In this document: positions 43,519 through 53,483 of the stretch, piece after piece
Layout of the letters: every line of letters begins with the position of its first letter
Position numbering within the stretch: the stretch's first letter is position 1
Assembly (NCBI GenBank): GCA_017416855.1
Contig: JAFQAZ010000018.1
Span: 1-64,000, forward strand
Length of the DNA: 64,000 nt
From: Clostridia bacterium
GTDB lineage: Bacteria; Bacillota; Clostridia; UBA1381; UBA9506
Reading direction: 5' to 3'
Notes under the pieces: model-generated
The model's database searches: none
Told to the model about the DNA's origin: nothing
Seen by the model: only the letters and a program-made list of their open reading frames with translations
Position numbers and translations under genes: made by a program

Positions 43519-44526
43519 ATGAATGATATTCTCACAGGGAGTCTTGTGCATCTGAGTTGTAATACCGGTGCAGAAAACACGAGTGTTGATAAGTTGACCT
43601 TTGATGAAAAACTGTGGAATGACATTGTAGAGGAAACCGCCAAAAGCGGACAGAATGCAATGTTTATTGCATTGGGCGACGGTGTTATTTTTAACAGTCA
43701 TCCCGAAATTGCCATTCCCGGAGCATGGACACGGCAAAGGCTGAGACAAGAGATTAAAAGACTGAAAGAAATGGGCATTACCTTAATGCCCAAAATGAAC
43801 TTTTCAGCCATGCATGATAACTGGCTGGGCATCTACAGCCGTATGATTGGCACGCCTACATACTACCATGTGTGTCGTGATTTGATTTTAGAGGTTTGCC
43901 AAATTTTCCGTGATGCACCTTATTTTCACATCGGTCTGGATGAAGAATGGCCCAAAAGCATTCACAGCTTTGAACAATATGGTGTTGTAAGGCAGAATGA
44001 GCTTTTCTGGCATGATGCAAATTTCTTTTTAGAGTGTGTTCGTGAGGGTGGGCTGACGCCTGTTATGTGGGATGGTCGTGCCATCGCTATGTATGATGAG
44101 TTTAAGAAAAATATCAGCCGTGACGAGGTAGTTATTTTCCAAACTTATTATCATGCTGTTAAAAAAGAGCATTGGACACGGATTGACTCAAATGAGATGT
44201 ATAAAACCTATTATTCAACCCGGGAACCTTATAAGTATATGAACTTAACTTATGTGGAAGAAGATCCTTATTATGTTGATTTCAGAAAAAATGCCTTTAA
44301 GATGATAGAAGATGGCTATGACTGTATGTTTGGCGTTTCCTGCTATTACAACAATCCATATAATACAGAGGATGTAGTAGAAATGTATTCTACACAAGCA
44401 CCAAGAGAGCACGTAAAAGGATATTTCACGTTGCCATGGCTGAGAACATTACCGGAAAATAGAGAACCGTGGCTGAAATCTATCCGGGAGCTTTCGGCAG
44501 CCATTCAAAAGTATAACGTGTTATAA
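43519..44526 (+). CDS. GH20-like glycosidase, tandem copy 3
   Basis: 335 residues, ATG 43519 with GAAGGAAGGGG upstream. Catalytic pair in HIGLDEEWP, with Leu140 and Trp at 144 where copies 1 and 2 have Gln. Loop 185-191 reads DGRAIAM and 208-210 reads QTY. The C-terminal part differs most (MYSTQAPREHVKGYF against LFSKEAP..QIKGFF), so this is the most diverged copy. Followed after 32 bases by the fucosidase gene. The set probably handles related linkages in one glycan. Confidence 0.72.
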   Translation: MNDILTGSLVHLSCNTGAENTSVDKLTFDEKLWNDIVEETAKSGQNAMFIALGDGVIFNSHPEIAIPGAWTRQRLRQEIKRLKEMGITLMPKMNFSAMHDNWLGIYSRMIGTPTYYHVCRDLILEVCQIFRDAPYFHIGLDEEWPKSIHSFEQYGVVRQNELFWHDANFFLECVREGGLTPVMWDGRAIAMYDEFKKNISRDEVVIFQTYYHAVKKEHWTRIDSNEMYKTYYSTREPYKYMNLTYVEEDPYYVDFRKNAFKMIEDGYDCMFGVSCYYNNPYNTEDVVEMYSTQAPREHVKGYFTLPWLRTLPENREPWLKSIRELSAAIQKYNVL

Positions 44527-44558
44527 AAGTTTCTTGAGCAGAAAGGTTTTCGGAAAAT

Positions 44559-45899
44559 ATGGATAGATTTAATATACCTCAAAAGTGGAAATGGTTTTAT
44601 GAGGACAGATATGGTATCTTTATACACTGGGGACCTTATTCTGTCTATGGCAGAGGTGAGCAGATTGCCTTCAGAGAGCATTTAGACCTCTTGGAATATG
44701 AAAAAATTGCTTGTGACTGGAACCCAAAAGATTTTGATGCAAAAAAGTGGGCAAAAGTTGCAAAAGAGGCAGGGTTTAAATATGCTTGCTTTACTACAAA
44801 GCATCATGATGGATACTGTATGTGGGACACAAAACTGACCGACTATTCATCAGCAAAGCAAGCTCCCAAGAGGGATTTTGTACGCGAATATGTAGAAGCC
44901 TTTCGGTCGGAGGGTTTTAAGATAGGTTTATATTATTCGTGGATGGATTGGCGAATCCCTGTTTACTTTGAAGGGCCTAAGGCAGACAAAAAGGCCTGGG
45001 AAAGCTACAAACAGTATATGCATGGTCAGGTAGAGGAATTGCTTTCTAATTACGGAAAAATAGACTATTTTTTCTTTGATGGGGTATGGCCGAGAAATGC
45101 CGAAGAATTGGGTAGCCTCCAGTTGGTTGAAAAAATGCGTCAATTACAGCCTGATATTATGATCAATGACCGATTGGGTTATGACAAAAACAAAGACGAA
45201 AATACTGATGGCGGTATGGGTGCCGGTGGTGCTGCGAATCTTGGAGATTTCGGGACGCCTGAGCGTACTGTAGTTGCCGATGAATTTCGTATGTGGGAGT
45301 CGTGTCAGGTCTCCGGTTGGAGACTTTGGGGATATACAAAAGGAGAGCGCTGGTTAGCGGCGGATAAGCTTTTGGATATCTTATGCGAATGTACTTCAAA
45401 AGGCGGCAACCTGCTTTTAAATGTGGGACCTGATGCAGATGGGAACTTTCCGGATGAATTTATGGAAAGAACTCTTACCATAGGTGCGTGGCTTAAAAAG
45501 CATGGCGAGGCAATTTATGGGCATGGCAGCGGCGAACTGACAGAATTTGTCACGCATGGTTACCAAACAATAAAGGGAAATAATATGTACCTGATTATCA
45601 GGTTTTGGGATGGAGAACCATCTTTGCGGCTTGCAGACATTCTTACACCGGTGAAAGATGTAACATTGCTTACTACATCTGAAAAGCTGAAATTCCGGCA
45701 AAAGGATGAGGTTTTGTACATAGATGGGTTACCTAAGAAAAATCCTGCAGAATTATTTCCGGTTATTAAAATAGAATTTGAAGAAAAGCCTGAAACCAAT
45801 CAATGGGGCAGAGAGAGACTTTGGGAGGGTGACCCCAATCGAGTTGCAGCCTGGGCAAAACAACGAGGAACAGACAATAATGTTTTAGCGGTACGGTGA
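44559..45899 (+). CDS. GH29 alpha-L-fucosidase
   Basis: 446 residues, no signal peptide. N-terminal barrel opens with YGIFIHWGPYSVYG and CFTTKHHDGYCMWD; the nucleophile is Asp174 in DYFFFDGVWP. A C-terminal sandwich covers about 340-440. GH29 enzymes remove alpha-linked L-fucose with retention. The acid/base residue is not conserved in the family and cannot be assigned by eye. Ends just ahead of the ABC permease gene, so hydrolysis and import are co-expressed. Confidence 0.92.
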   Translation: MDRFNIPQKWKWFYEDRYGIFIHWGPYSVYGRGEQIAFREHLDLLEYEKIACDWNPKDFDAKKWAKVAKEAGFKYACFTTKHHDGYCMWDTKLTDYSSAKQAPKRDFVREYVEAFRSEGFKIGLYYSWMDWRIPVYFEGPKADKKAWESYKQYMHGQVEELLSNYGKIDYFFFDGVWPRNAEELGSLQLVEKMRQLQPDIMINDRLGYDKNKDENTDGGMGAGGAANLGDFGTPERTVVADEFRMWESCQVSGWRLWGYTKGERWLAADKLLDILCECTSKGGNLLLNVGPDADGNFPDEFMERTLTIGAWLKKHGEAIYGHGSGELTEFVTHGYQTIKGNNMYLIIRFWDGEPSLRLADILTPVKDVTLLTTSEKLKFRQKDEVLYIDGLPKKNPAELFPVIKIEFEEKPETNQWGRERLWEGDPNRVAAWAKQRGTDNNVLAVR

Positions 45900-45931
45900 A
45901 GGGTATTAAATTTGGTAAGGGGAGAAATGTG

Positions 45932-46888
45932 ATGAAAACAAAAAATATGGCGATGAGCCTGAATACGACGAAGAACAGACATGGAATATGCAGCAATCTG
46001 TATAATTACCGTTATGCATATATTTTGCTGCTTCCGGCTATAATTGCCGTTATTATGTTCCTCTATCTGCCTATGTTCGGCTTGGTGATTGCCTTTAAGG
46101 ATTATAATATTTTTGACGGCTTATGGGGCAGCCCTTGGGTTGGTTTGGAAAACTTTAAGGCCGTTCTGGAGCACAAAACAATGATGAAGGCAGTGCGCAA
46201 CACTTTAGTTCTAAGCTTTATCAATATTTTTGGTGGTTTGCCATTTCCTATTATTCTTGCAATTTTATTTAATGAACTTTGGAATGCAAAATTCAAAAAA
46301 GTAGTCCAAACATTATCCTATTTGCCACACTTTTTATCGTGGGTATCAGTTGTTGGATTTTGTTATTCGCTCCTTTCGATTGAAGGGCCTATCAACAATT
46401 TGCTGATTCAGATATGTGGTGAGGAATATGTGGCAAAGAATTTTTTGATGGAGTCAAAATATTTTATGCCTATAGCCTTTTTGACGGCCTTGTGGAAGGA
46501 AATAGGCTGGAATTCAGTTATTTATCTTGCGGCCATTACCGGTATAGACAGTTCTCTTTATGAGGCGGCAACCATAGATGGCGCTAACAAGCTTCAGCAA
46601 ACATGGCACATAACTCTGGCAGGCATTAAGAGTACCATTGTTGTGTTGCTTGTTATGAAGCTGGGTACATTATTTGGCGGAAATTTCGAACTTGTTTACG
46701 GCTTGCAAAACGTTTTCACGATTGACGATACGGAAATTATCGGCACAATGGTATACAGAGCCGGTATTCAAAATGGTGATTATTCTACTGCAACTGCTTT
46801 TGGTCTTATGCAGGGTCTTATTTCTGTAATTTTAATTTTAGCTTCTAACTTTATGAGTAAAAAGCTGACAGAAGTTAGTATCTGGTAG
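45932..46888 (+). CDS. Sugar ABC transporter permease, LplB type
   Basis: 318 residues from ATG 45932 (GGGGAGAAATGTG upstream; frame open from 45896). Six membrane helices, the first being YILLLPAIIAVIMFLYLP. The EAA loop reads EAATIDGANKLQQTWHITL, the contact with the ATPase. One of two permeases for oligosaccharide import. No ATP-binding subunit is encoded in the window; relatives share a genome-wide MsmX-type ATPase. Confidence 0.93.
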   Translation: MKTKNMAMSLNTTKNRHGICSNLYNYRYAYILLLPAIIAVIMFLYLPMFGLVIAFKDYNIFDGLWGSPWVGLENFKAVLEHKTMMKAVRNTLVLSFINIFGGLPFPIILAILFNELWNAKFKKVVQTLSYLPHFLSWVSVVGFCYSLLSIEGPINNLLIQICGEEYVAKNFLMESKYFMPIAFLTALWKEIGWNSVIYLAAITGIDSSLYEAATIDGANKLQQTWHITLAGIKSTIVVLLVMKLGTLFGGNFELVYGLQNVFTIDDTEIIGTMVYRAGIQNGDYSTATAFGLMQGLISVILILASNFMSKKLTEVSIW

Positions 46889-46931
46889 AATAAAGTATCG
46901 CAATATGATATGATAAGATAGGAGAGATAAC

Positions 46932-47813
46932 ATGAAACATACAAAGGGTGAAAAGGTTTTTCAGGTCTTTAATATAATCATTATGTTGCTTGTCTGTTGT
47001 TTGATGGTTTATCCATACCTCAATCAGGTGGCGATTTCCTTTAACGAAGGAATTGATGCCATGAAAGGCGGCATTGGTATTTTCCCAAGAGAATTTACAT
47101 GGGCAAACTATAAGGCAATTTTTTCAACGAAAAGCATGTATACCGGTGCGGTGGTTTCTGTTTCTATAACGGTTTTGCACACACTGCTTTGTTTGGTTGT
47201 GCTTTTTGCGTCAGCATATGGTATCACTCGTCGCGGGTTACCATATCGTCGGGGGCTTACACTTTTTCTTATGCTACCGTGCTATGTAAGTGCCGGCGTT
47301 GTGCCAACGTATATTATTTACAGATACTTGGGCTTAATTAACAGCTATTGGATTTACATTCTTCCGGGATGCTTTTCTTTTTACAATATGGTTATTTTAC
47401 GTTCGTTTTTACAGGAACTGCCGGCAAGCATTGAGGAATCTGCAAAGCTGGACGGTGCAAATGATATACAGATTATGTATAAAATCGCGCTGCCGCTTTC
47501 AAAGCCAGTATTGGCAACGATTACCCTTTGGGTGGCTGTGGGAAGATGGAATAACTGGACAGATGCAATGATGTACATAACAGACAGAAAGCTTTTTCCC
47601 CTTTCATATATTATGATGCAGCTTATTAAAGAAAGCTCTCTTGCACAACAAATGGCAGATGATTCCGGTATGATCACTTCGGTAGCTAAGCCTACGCCTG
47701 ATACTATTAAGGCAGCAACGTTGGTTGTAACCACATTACCGATTATTATGGTATACCCGTTTTTACAAAAGTATTTTATCAAGGGTGTAACCCTTGGTGC
47801 AGTTAAAGGATAA
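46932..47813 (+). CDS. Sugar ABC transporter permease, YtcP type
   Basis: 293 residues, six membrane helices. EAA loop EESAKLDGANDIQIMYKIAL; the ending KYFIKGVTLGAVKG is the usual C-terminus of this subfamily. Ribosome site AGGAGAGA. Pairs with the LplB-type permease 43 bases upstream. Confidence 0.93.
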   Translation: MKHTKGEKVFQVFNIIIMLLVCCLMVYPYLNQVAISFNEGIDAMKGGIGIFPREFTWANYKAIFSTKSMYTGAVVSVSITVLHTLLCLVVLFASAYGITRRGLPYRRGLTLFLMLPCYVSAGVVPTYIIYRYLGLINSYWIYILPGCFSFYNMVILRSFLQELPASIEESAKLDGANDIQIMYKIALPLSKPVLATITLWVAVGRWNNWTDAMMYITDRKLFPLSYIMMQLIKESSLAQQMADDSGMITSVAKPTPDTIKAATLVVTTLPIIMVYPFLQKYFIKGVTLGAVKG

Positions 47814-47841
47814 TTAAAATTTAAGGTTAAAAAGGAGCTGT

Positions 47842-49644
47842 ATGAAAATGAAAAAAATGATGTCTATGGTAGCTGTTTTATTGTCAGTAATTATGTTAGC
47901 ATCGTGTTCAGGATCAAACGAAGCATCGAAAACAGAAAAAAACATAAACCTTACCGTTTGGAACACTCAGGGCGTGGAGTATATCTATAAGGATATGAGT
48001 GAGAATATTCCTGAAGAATGGCTATTTGAAAGAACCGGTGTTAAAGTAGAAAATATTTACGGAAACGATGGTGGACAGTGGGATAGCAAGCTGACCAAGC
48101 TTGTTGCCGGGGATAATCTGCCGGATATTGTTTGGTGTCAGAGTGGCCAAGGCCCCTCTCACTTTAACAGATTAGACCAGTTGGGTAAAGTAAGTCTTTT
48201 AGACGAGGAAATGCTGAAACAATATGCCCCGAATATCTGGGGAAAAACCCCCTCTTTTATCTGGGAACAGTTTAAAAACGCCGATGGAAAAATTATAGGT
48301 ATTCCCTACCAGATTAATTATTCATACATAGATGAAATTTATCCTGATTATACAGAAGAGGAAAAGAGCGTTCTTTTAAATTCCAAGGTTGTTCCGGCAG
48401 CAAGATTAAAAACAAATCTCTCTATCAGAGATGATGTTTTAAAACAAATTTATCCGGAAGCCAAAAGCTATGATGAGTTGGTTGCTTTGTTAGAGGAAAC
48501 CGGCAAGCCCATTGGCGATGCCGTTGTAGATACTCCTATTGATACAACGGAAGAATTTATAGAATTTATGTATAAAATTCGTGATTTAAACATCGAAGAA
48601 AACGGCAAAAAAGTATATGCCTTTGGATATGCCGGTGATGGCAATGATAACTGGGAAGCACTGGTTTATCTGGGCAATATGATGTATGGAAGCGGCGGTC
48701 ATGAATACACTGGCCACTGGAATACAAAAACAAAAGAAGTAGAAATTCCTCTGGCAACAGACCACGTTCGTCAAATGGCAAAAACCCAGAACCAAATGAT
48801 TTTAGATAAGGTTATTGATCCTGAGAGTTTAGCCCATACCGGCGCTCAGTTTAAGGCTAAGGTTTTGCAGGGCAGATATGTTATTTGTTCAGCCACGAGA
48901 GCGGGCGATTATAATACGATTAACACGCAACTTAAAGAAGAGGGATATAACTTCAGTTACAGACCGTTATATATCGACATTCCGGCTCCGGAAGGCTATG
49001 CTCCTACACAGGTGGTAACGCCTTTTGCTTCTGCATTTACCATGTTAGACAGCTTATCAGAAGAGGAAGTCATTCGTGTTTTGCAATGGGCTGATTTACA
49101 GTATACAGAGGAATATCTGGAAGTGATGAACTGGGGCAGACCGGAAGATGAGCTTTATACAGTACAGGAGGATGGCACACGTCTGTTTAAAGATGATGCC
49201 TTTAATCAATATTTTATTAAAGGTGATTCCTCAGCACTTGATGCATCAAATTCAAAAGGTCTTGGCAATATGGCAGGCAGACTGTGTATTACTCCTATGG
49301 TTTACAGCAAGTGGACACCGAATGTATACAATAAGGATGTTTCTTACGCACCAACTTCAAACTCAGGCTTTAAGTTTGATGCAGAAAGTCCTTATGTTAC
49401 TTGCGTTGAAACGGTTCCGCCTTCTACAGTTCGTGCAGCAGAATTCGCAGATATTGAAGAGGTTATTGAATTTTGGGCGAAGCGTGAAGAGTGGGAGATT
49501 GCCATTAAAAAAGCAATTGCTGCTGCCGAAGGTGAGTTTGACAATAAATGGAATGAAATGCTTGATGTTGTTAATAACATTGTAGATGTTGATGTTATGG
49601 AACAAAAAATGAACGAAATCGCAAAAGAGTATATCACAGAATAA
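47842..49644 (+). CDS. ABC transporter solute-binding lipoprotein, LplA type
   Basis: 600 residues. Lipoprotein signal with LASC lipobox, Cys22 lipidated. Family 1-type extracellular binding protein of the large LplA subgroup (about 500-600 residues), common with LplB/YtcP permeases. It captures oligosaccharide at the outer face of the membrane. A strong stem-loop (49683-49723) follows it, likely keeping its mRNA more abundant than the downstream part. Confidence 0.92.
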   Translation: MKMKKMMSMVAVLLSVIMLASCSGSNEASKTEKNINLTVWNTQGVEYIYKDMSENIPEEWLFERTGVKVENIYGNDGGQWDSKLTKLVAGDNLPDIVWCQSGQGPSHFNRLDQLGKVSLLDEEMLKQYAPNIWGKTPSFIWEQFKNADGKIIGIPYQINYSYIDEIYPDYTEEEKSVLLNSKVVPAARLKTNLSIRDDVLKQIYPEAKSYDELVALLEETGKPIGDAVVDTPIDTTEEFIEFMYKIRDLNIEENGKKVYAFGYAGDGNDNWEALVYLGNMMYGSGGHEYTGHWNTKTKEVEIPLATDHVRQMAKTQNQMILDKVIDPESLAHTGAQFKAKVLQGRYVICSATRAGDYNTINTQLKEEGYNFSYRPLYIDIPAPEGYAPTQVVTPFASAFTMLDSLSEEEVIRVLQWADLQYTEEYLEVMNWGRPEDELYTVQEDGTRLFKDDAFNQYFIKGDSSALDASNSKGLGNMAGRLCITPMVYSKWTPNVYNKDVSYAPTSNSGFKFDAESPYVTCVETVPPSTVRAAEFADIEEVIEFWAKREEWEIAIKKAIAAAEGEFDNKWNEMLDVVNNIVDVDVMEQKMNEIAKEYITE

Positions 49645-49682
49645 TTCTGTGTTTGCTTAAGTGCTTTAAAAAAGAAAATGAA

Positions 49683-49723
49683 ATACCTCGTTGCTTTTGC
49701 ATAAAGCGAAAGCAACGGGGTAT
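49683..49723 (+). terminator. Stem-loop after binding-protein gene (attenuator or mRNA stabiliser)
   Basis: 15-base stem with one G-U pair: ATACCTCGTTGCTTT (49683-49697) with AAAGCAACGGGGTAT (49709-49723), loop of 11. No T run follows, so it is more likely an RNA-stabilising or partial stop element than a full terminator. Confidence 0.65.
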
Positions 49724-49745
49724 AAAATACATAGGAGATTTTAGT

Positions 49746-50852
49746 ATGAAAAAGATACGATTTGGTATTATAGGGGTTGGTGTCATCGGTAACGTACATG
49801 CAAGTTACCTTGCGCCCGGTGATGTAGAAAATGCAGAGCTTACAGCAGTATGCGATATTGAAGTGAGCCAGCTTGAAAAGTTTAGAGAAACATACGGTGC
49901 TGACATTAAGCACTATACTGATTATAAAGACATGATTGCTTCTGGAGAGGTTGATGCGGTTATCATTTCCACTCCGCATTATGATCATCCTTCTATTGCC
50001 ATTGATTGTTTTAAAGCAGGTTTACATGTTTTGTGCGAAAAACCTGCCGGTGTATATTCAAAAGCAGTTTTAGAGATGAATGAAGCCGCCAAAAACAGCA
50101 ATAAGGTTTTTTCGGTTATGTTTTGTTTAAGAACCAATCCATGTTTTGTTAAGATAAAGGAATTAATAGATGAAGGCGAGTTAGGAACGCTTAAACGTAT
50201 CAACTGGATTGCAACAGATTGGTACAGACCCCAGGGTTATCACAATTCTTCATCATGGCGCTCATCGTGGAAGGGCGAAGGCGGCGGCGTGATTATTAAT
50301 CAGTGCCCTCACAATCTAGATTTATGGCAGTGGATGTTTGGCATGCCTCAGGAGATTACTGCTTTTGCTGATTTTGGAAAGTATTATGACATTGAGGTTG
50401 AGGATGACGTAACCGTATATATGCGTTATGAAAATGGTGTAACTGGCGTATTTGTTGCATCAACGGGGGAAGCTCCGGGCTCTAACAGGCTGGAGGTTGC
50501 AGGAACGAGAGGCCAGTTGATTTTAGAAAACAATGTTTTAACCTTTAAACGTAACAGAGTTGATGAGCGGGAATTTAACGAGAACTTTAAAGGCCCGGGT
50601 ATGGCAACACCGGAGCATTGGGAGTGCAAAATTCCCTGTGGAGCACTTGTAACGCCTCACAAAAATATAACGCAGAATTTTGTTAATGCAATTTTAAAAT
50701 CTGAGCCTTTAATTGTACCGGGTGAAGAAGGCATCAACGAAATGAATCTATCAAATGCAATTCACATGTCAGCATGGAAACACGAAACGGTTAAACTTCC
50801 GGTTGACCCGGACGAATATTACCAATTGCTAATGGAAAAAATAAATGAATAA
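49746..50852 (+). CDS. Gfo/Idh/MocA-family oxidoreductase 1
   Basis: 368 residues from ATG 49746 (GGAGATTTTAGT upstream; frame open from 49653). NAD(P)-binding Rossmann start GIIGVGVIGNVHASY; EKPAGVY is the conserved EKP motif; the second domain has NQCPHNLDLW with the His typical of the active site. Oxidises or reduces a sugar or inositol-type substrate. The region 49645-49745 holds the stem-loop. Confidence 0.9.
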   Translation: MKKIRFGIIGVGVIGNVHASYLAPGDVENAELTAVCDIEVSQLEKFRETYGADIKHYTDYKDMIASGEVDAVIISTPHYDHPSIAIDCFKAGLHVLCEKPAGVYSKAVLEMNEAAKNSNKVFSVMFCLRTNPCFVKIKELIDEGELGTLKRINWIATDWYRPQGYHNSSSWRSSWKGEGGGVIINQCPHNLDLWQWMFGMPQEITAFADFGKYYDIEVEDDVTVYMRYENGVTGVFVASTGEAPGSNRLEVAGTRGQLILENNVLTFKRNRVDEREFNENFKGPGMATPEHWECKIPCGALVTPHKNITQNFVNAILKSEPLIVPGEEGINEMNLSNAIHMSAWKHETVKLPVDPDEYYQLLMEKINE

Positions 50853-50873
50853 TGTTTAAAGCGAGGAATGAAG

Positions 50874-51869
50874 ATGTTTAGATTGGGAATTGCCGGTTTC
50901 AGACACGGTCATATTTATTCACTTTATGATACTGCACAAAAAAATGAGCGTATAGAAACAGTAGCCTTTTGGGAAGAAAATGCCGAGGCCGCTTTAGGTG
51001 CGGAAAAAAGCCGTAATATTGTTTTTACCCATAATAGTTATCAGGATATGCTTAAAGATCCGGATATAGATATTATTGGTATAGGAAATTATTATGGTGC
51101 AAGAGGCAGTATGGCAATTGAGGCTTTAAAAGCAGGAAAGCATGTTATTGCAGATAAACCTTTATGTACCTCTTTAGAGGAACTTGATGAAATTAAAAAG
51201 ATAAGTGAAGAGAAAGGGTTAAGCGTAGGCCTGATGCTGGACCTGAGACATCACAAAAATGTTCTGGCAGCTAAAAAAGTTATTGCTGATGGAACGTTAG
51301 GAGAGATACATAACATTCAGTTTGGCGGACAGCATCCTTTACTGTATGGGGAAAGACCTTCGTGGTATTTTGAAAAGGGAAAACACGGTGGTGTCATTAA
51401 TGATATTGCTATTCATGGTGTTGATCTTATTTCCTATCTGACAGGCTATTATGTTGATAAAATAATTGGAGCCCGCACCTGGAATGCTTATGCAACAGAA
51501 GAATCTGATTTTAAGGATTGCGGACAATTTATGCTTTCGCTTTCAAATGGTGCCGGTGTCATTGCAGATATTTCCTATAGTGTTCCAAACAGTATTGGGT
51601 TTAACATCCCTTATTATTGGGAATTTAAAATTTGGGGCAGCCATGGTATGCTTGCTTTTAGTGCAAATGCTGATGGGGTTAAGTTATATTTAGATGGTGA
51701 AAAAGAGGTATTGAACATTCCTGCAATTGAGCCGAAAGATAACTACCTTGATGCATTTTTAGATGAAATTGAGGGGAAAAAATCCTCCTTAATCAGCAGC
51801 GAGGAAATATTTAATTCTTCTAAAACAACACTTTTAATTCAAAAGTGTGCCGATGAATCTATTGGGTAA
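50874..51869 (+). CDS. Gfo/Idh/MocA-family oxidoreductase 2
   Basis: 331 residues from ATG 50874; ATG 50868 is possible, but GCGAGG is better spaced for 50874. N-terminal Rossmann is present, but the glycine motif is altered to GIAGFRHGHIYS. The conserved DKPL replaces EKP, and NDIAIHGVDLIS holds the active-site His. The changed nucleotide loop suggests a diverged substrate or cofactor. Adjacent to oxidoreductase 1; the two may form a two-step epimerisation or redox pair. Confidence 0.87.
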   Translation: MFRLGIAGFRHGHIYSLYDTAQKNERIETVAFWEENAEAALGAEKSRNIVFTHNSYQDMLKDPDIDIIGIGNYYGARGSMAIEALKAGKHVIADKPLCTSLEELDEIKKISEEKGLSVGLMLDLRHHKNVLAAKKVIADGTLGEIHNIQFGGQHPLLYGERPSWYFEKGKHGGVINDIAIHGVDLISYLTGYYVDKIIGARTWNAYATEESDFKDCGQFMLSLSNGAGVIADISYSVPNSIGFNIPYYWEFKIWGSHGMLAFSANADGVKLYLDGEKEVLNIPAIEPKDNYLDAFLDEIEGKKSSLISSEEIFNSSKTTLLIQKCADESIG

Positions 51870-51913
51870 ATATGGTTTGAAGTGCTACTAAACTTTTGTG
51901 GCAGGTGAGATAG

Positions 51914-53476
51914 ATGAAATATAAGCTTTTGATTGTTGATGATAATTATATGCAGATACAAACATTGCTTACTTACATTGAAAAAGGGATGAATGGGGAG
52001 TTTGAAATTAAAACTGCCCGGAATGGCAGAGCAGGGCTTGAATGTTTTCAAGCCTTTTTGCCTCATATCGTCATTACTGATGTTGTCATGCCGGTAATGG
52101 ACGGATTGGAAATGGTAAAGGAAATACGAAAAATTAACAATGATGCTAAATTTATTTTTATAAGCTGTTATGAAGAATTTGAGATTTTAAAAAAAGTTAT
52201 GGAAAGCAATGCGGTATCATATATCTTAAAACCAATTCGTGCCGAGAGCTTATATGAATCCATTGAAAAATCCATAGCAGAAATTGAAACAGAGAGAAAA
52301 TACGGTGAACTTGACACGCTTCTTTCTGATAGCTTAGAATTATATAGAGAGAATTTCTTTAACAGACTTTTATATGCTCAGCATTGGGAAGAGGATGATT
52401 TTGAAAAATCAATTGCCGTTCTTGAATACGATCAATATAATTCTTTTTTGATTGTAAAAATTGATGTTATGTGTACACGCCGTATTGACATATATAATAT
52501 TTTTAATCTTACTAAAAAAACATTACTTTCGGGGCTCGACGGAACGGTTGTAGTTAAAAATGAAACAAGTATGTTTGCTATGTTCATGGGAAAAAACTGC
52601 ACACAGGAACAGTTCAAAAAGAAAATCTATGAGTCCTTGGAGTTATATAGGGGAAGAGTGCATTCTGAATTTAAAGTAATGCTGAATATAGGCTTATCTG
52701 AGGTTCATGCAACACTTAAAGAAGCGGTGGTTATGATTGAGGAAGCAACCAATGCCCTTGAAAACAACCTTTCCTTTGATAAAGGTGGCGTGCATATTTA
52801 TAACGAGTTACTTTATGAAAATCCGAAATATAATGTTCAGGAAATAAAAGAAATGCTTGAGCATTTGATCTATAGTGATGAATCTGATAAAACAGAAAGA
52901 TTTATCAATAAATTTTACGAAAATATTGATGCAGAAAACATTTATGTGAGTAAAACATTTTGTACTACTGTTTTAGTTTTGCTTCAGCTTGTTCTTCACG
53001 AAAATAATTTGTTTGACAGCCAGATAATTTCTGTTTTTTCTGAGTTTTGGTCTAAAATTAATGATTTGAAAAACTATGAAGAAGTATGGAATTGCTTTAA
53101 AGAAATACTCCTGCAGATTTTATCTACTGCACTGACAAGGAATGAACAGCGCTATGAAGGTTTGATTGCAGATATTGACAAAATTATTGAAAAGGATTAT
53201 AAACACATAAAAAATGTTCAGGATATCTGTTCAAGACTTTTTGTTTCAGCGAGCTACGCAAGAAAAATATACAAACAGCATACAGGCATAACCATTTACG
53301 AGAAATTGTTTATAACAAAAATGGAAAAAGCAAAAAGCCTGTTGGCTGAAAAGATTTCAGTACAAAATGTGGCGACCTTAGTAGGGTATAAAAGCAAAAC
53401 AGCGTTTTTGGAAGCTTTTAAAAGATATACAGAGTCAGTGCCGATGGATTATAACGATATAATCGAGGAGGATTGA
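51914..53476 (+). CDS. AraC-type response regulator, YesN-like
   Basis: 520 residues. Receiver domain 1-120 with D9-D10, phospho-accepting Asp56 in VITDVVMP and Lys in YILKPI. A middle helical domain (130-410) is usual for YesN proteins. The C-terminal AraC helix-turn-helix pair (about 425-515) carries SASYARKIYKQHTG and VATLVGYKSKTAFLEAFKRY. It should activate the glycan locus when phosphorylated by the kinase encoded seven bases downstream. Confidence 0.94.
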   Translation: MKYKLLIVDDNYMQIQTLLTYIEKGMNGEFEIKTARNGRAGLECFQAFLPHIVITDVVMPVMDGLEMVKEIRKINNDAKFIFISCYEEFEILKKVMESNAVSYILKPIRAESLYESIEKSIAEIETERKYGELDTLLSDSLELYRENFFNRLLYAQHWEEDDFEKSIAVLEYDQYNSFLIVKIDVMCTRRIDIYNIFNLTKKTLLSGLDGTVVVKNETSMFAMFMGKNCTQEQFKKKIYESLELYRGRVHSEFKVMLNIGLSEVHATLKEAVVMIEEATNALENNLSFDKGGVHIYNELLYENPKYNVQEIKEMLEHLIYSDESDKTERFINKFYENIDAENIYVSKTFCTTVLVLLQLVLHENNLFDSQIISVFSEFWSKINDLKNYEEVWNCFKEILLQILSTALTRNEQRYEGLIADIDKIIEKDYKHIKNVQDICSRLFVSASYARKIYKQHTGITIYEKLFITKMEKAKSLLAEKISVQNVATLVGYKSKTAFLEAFKRYTESVPMDYNDIIEED

Positions 53477-53483
53477 ATACGGT

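Noticed and set aside
49392-49988. 198-residue minus-strand frame between binding-protein and oxidoreductase genes
   Set aside because: Covers the ends of two firm genes and the stem-loop; no ribosome site and no recognisable domain.
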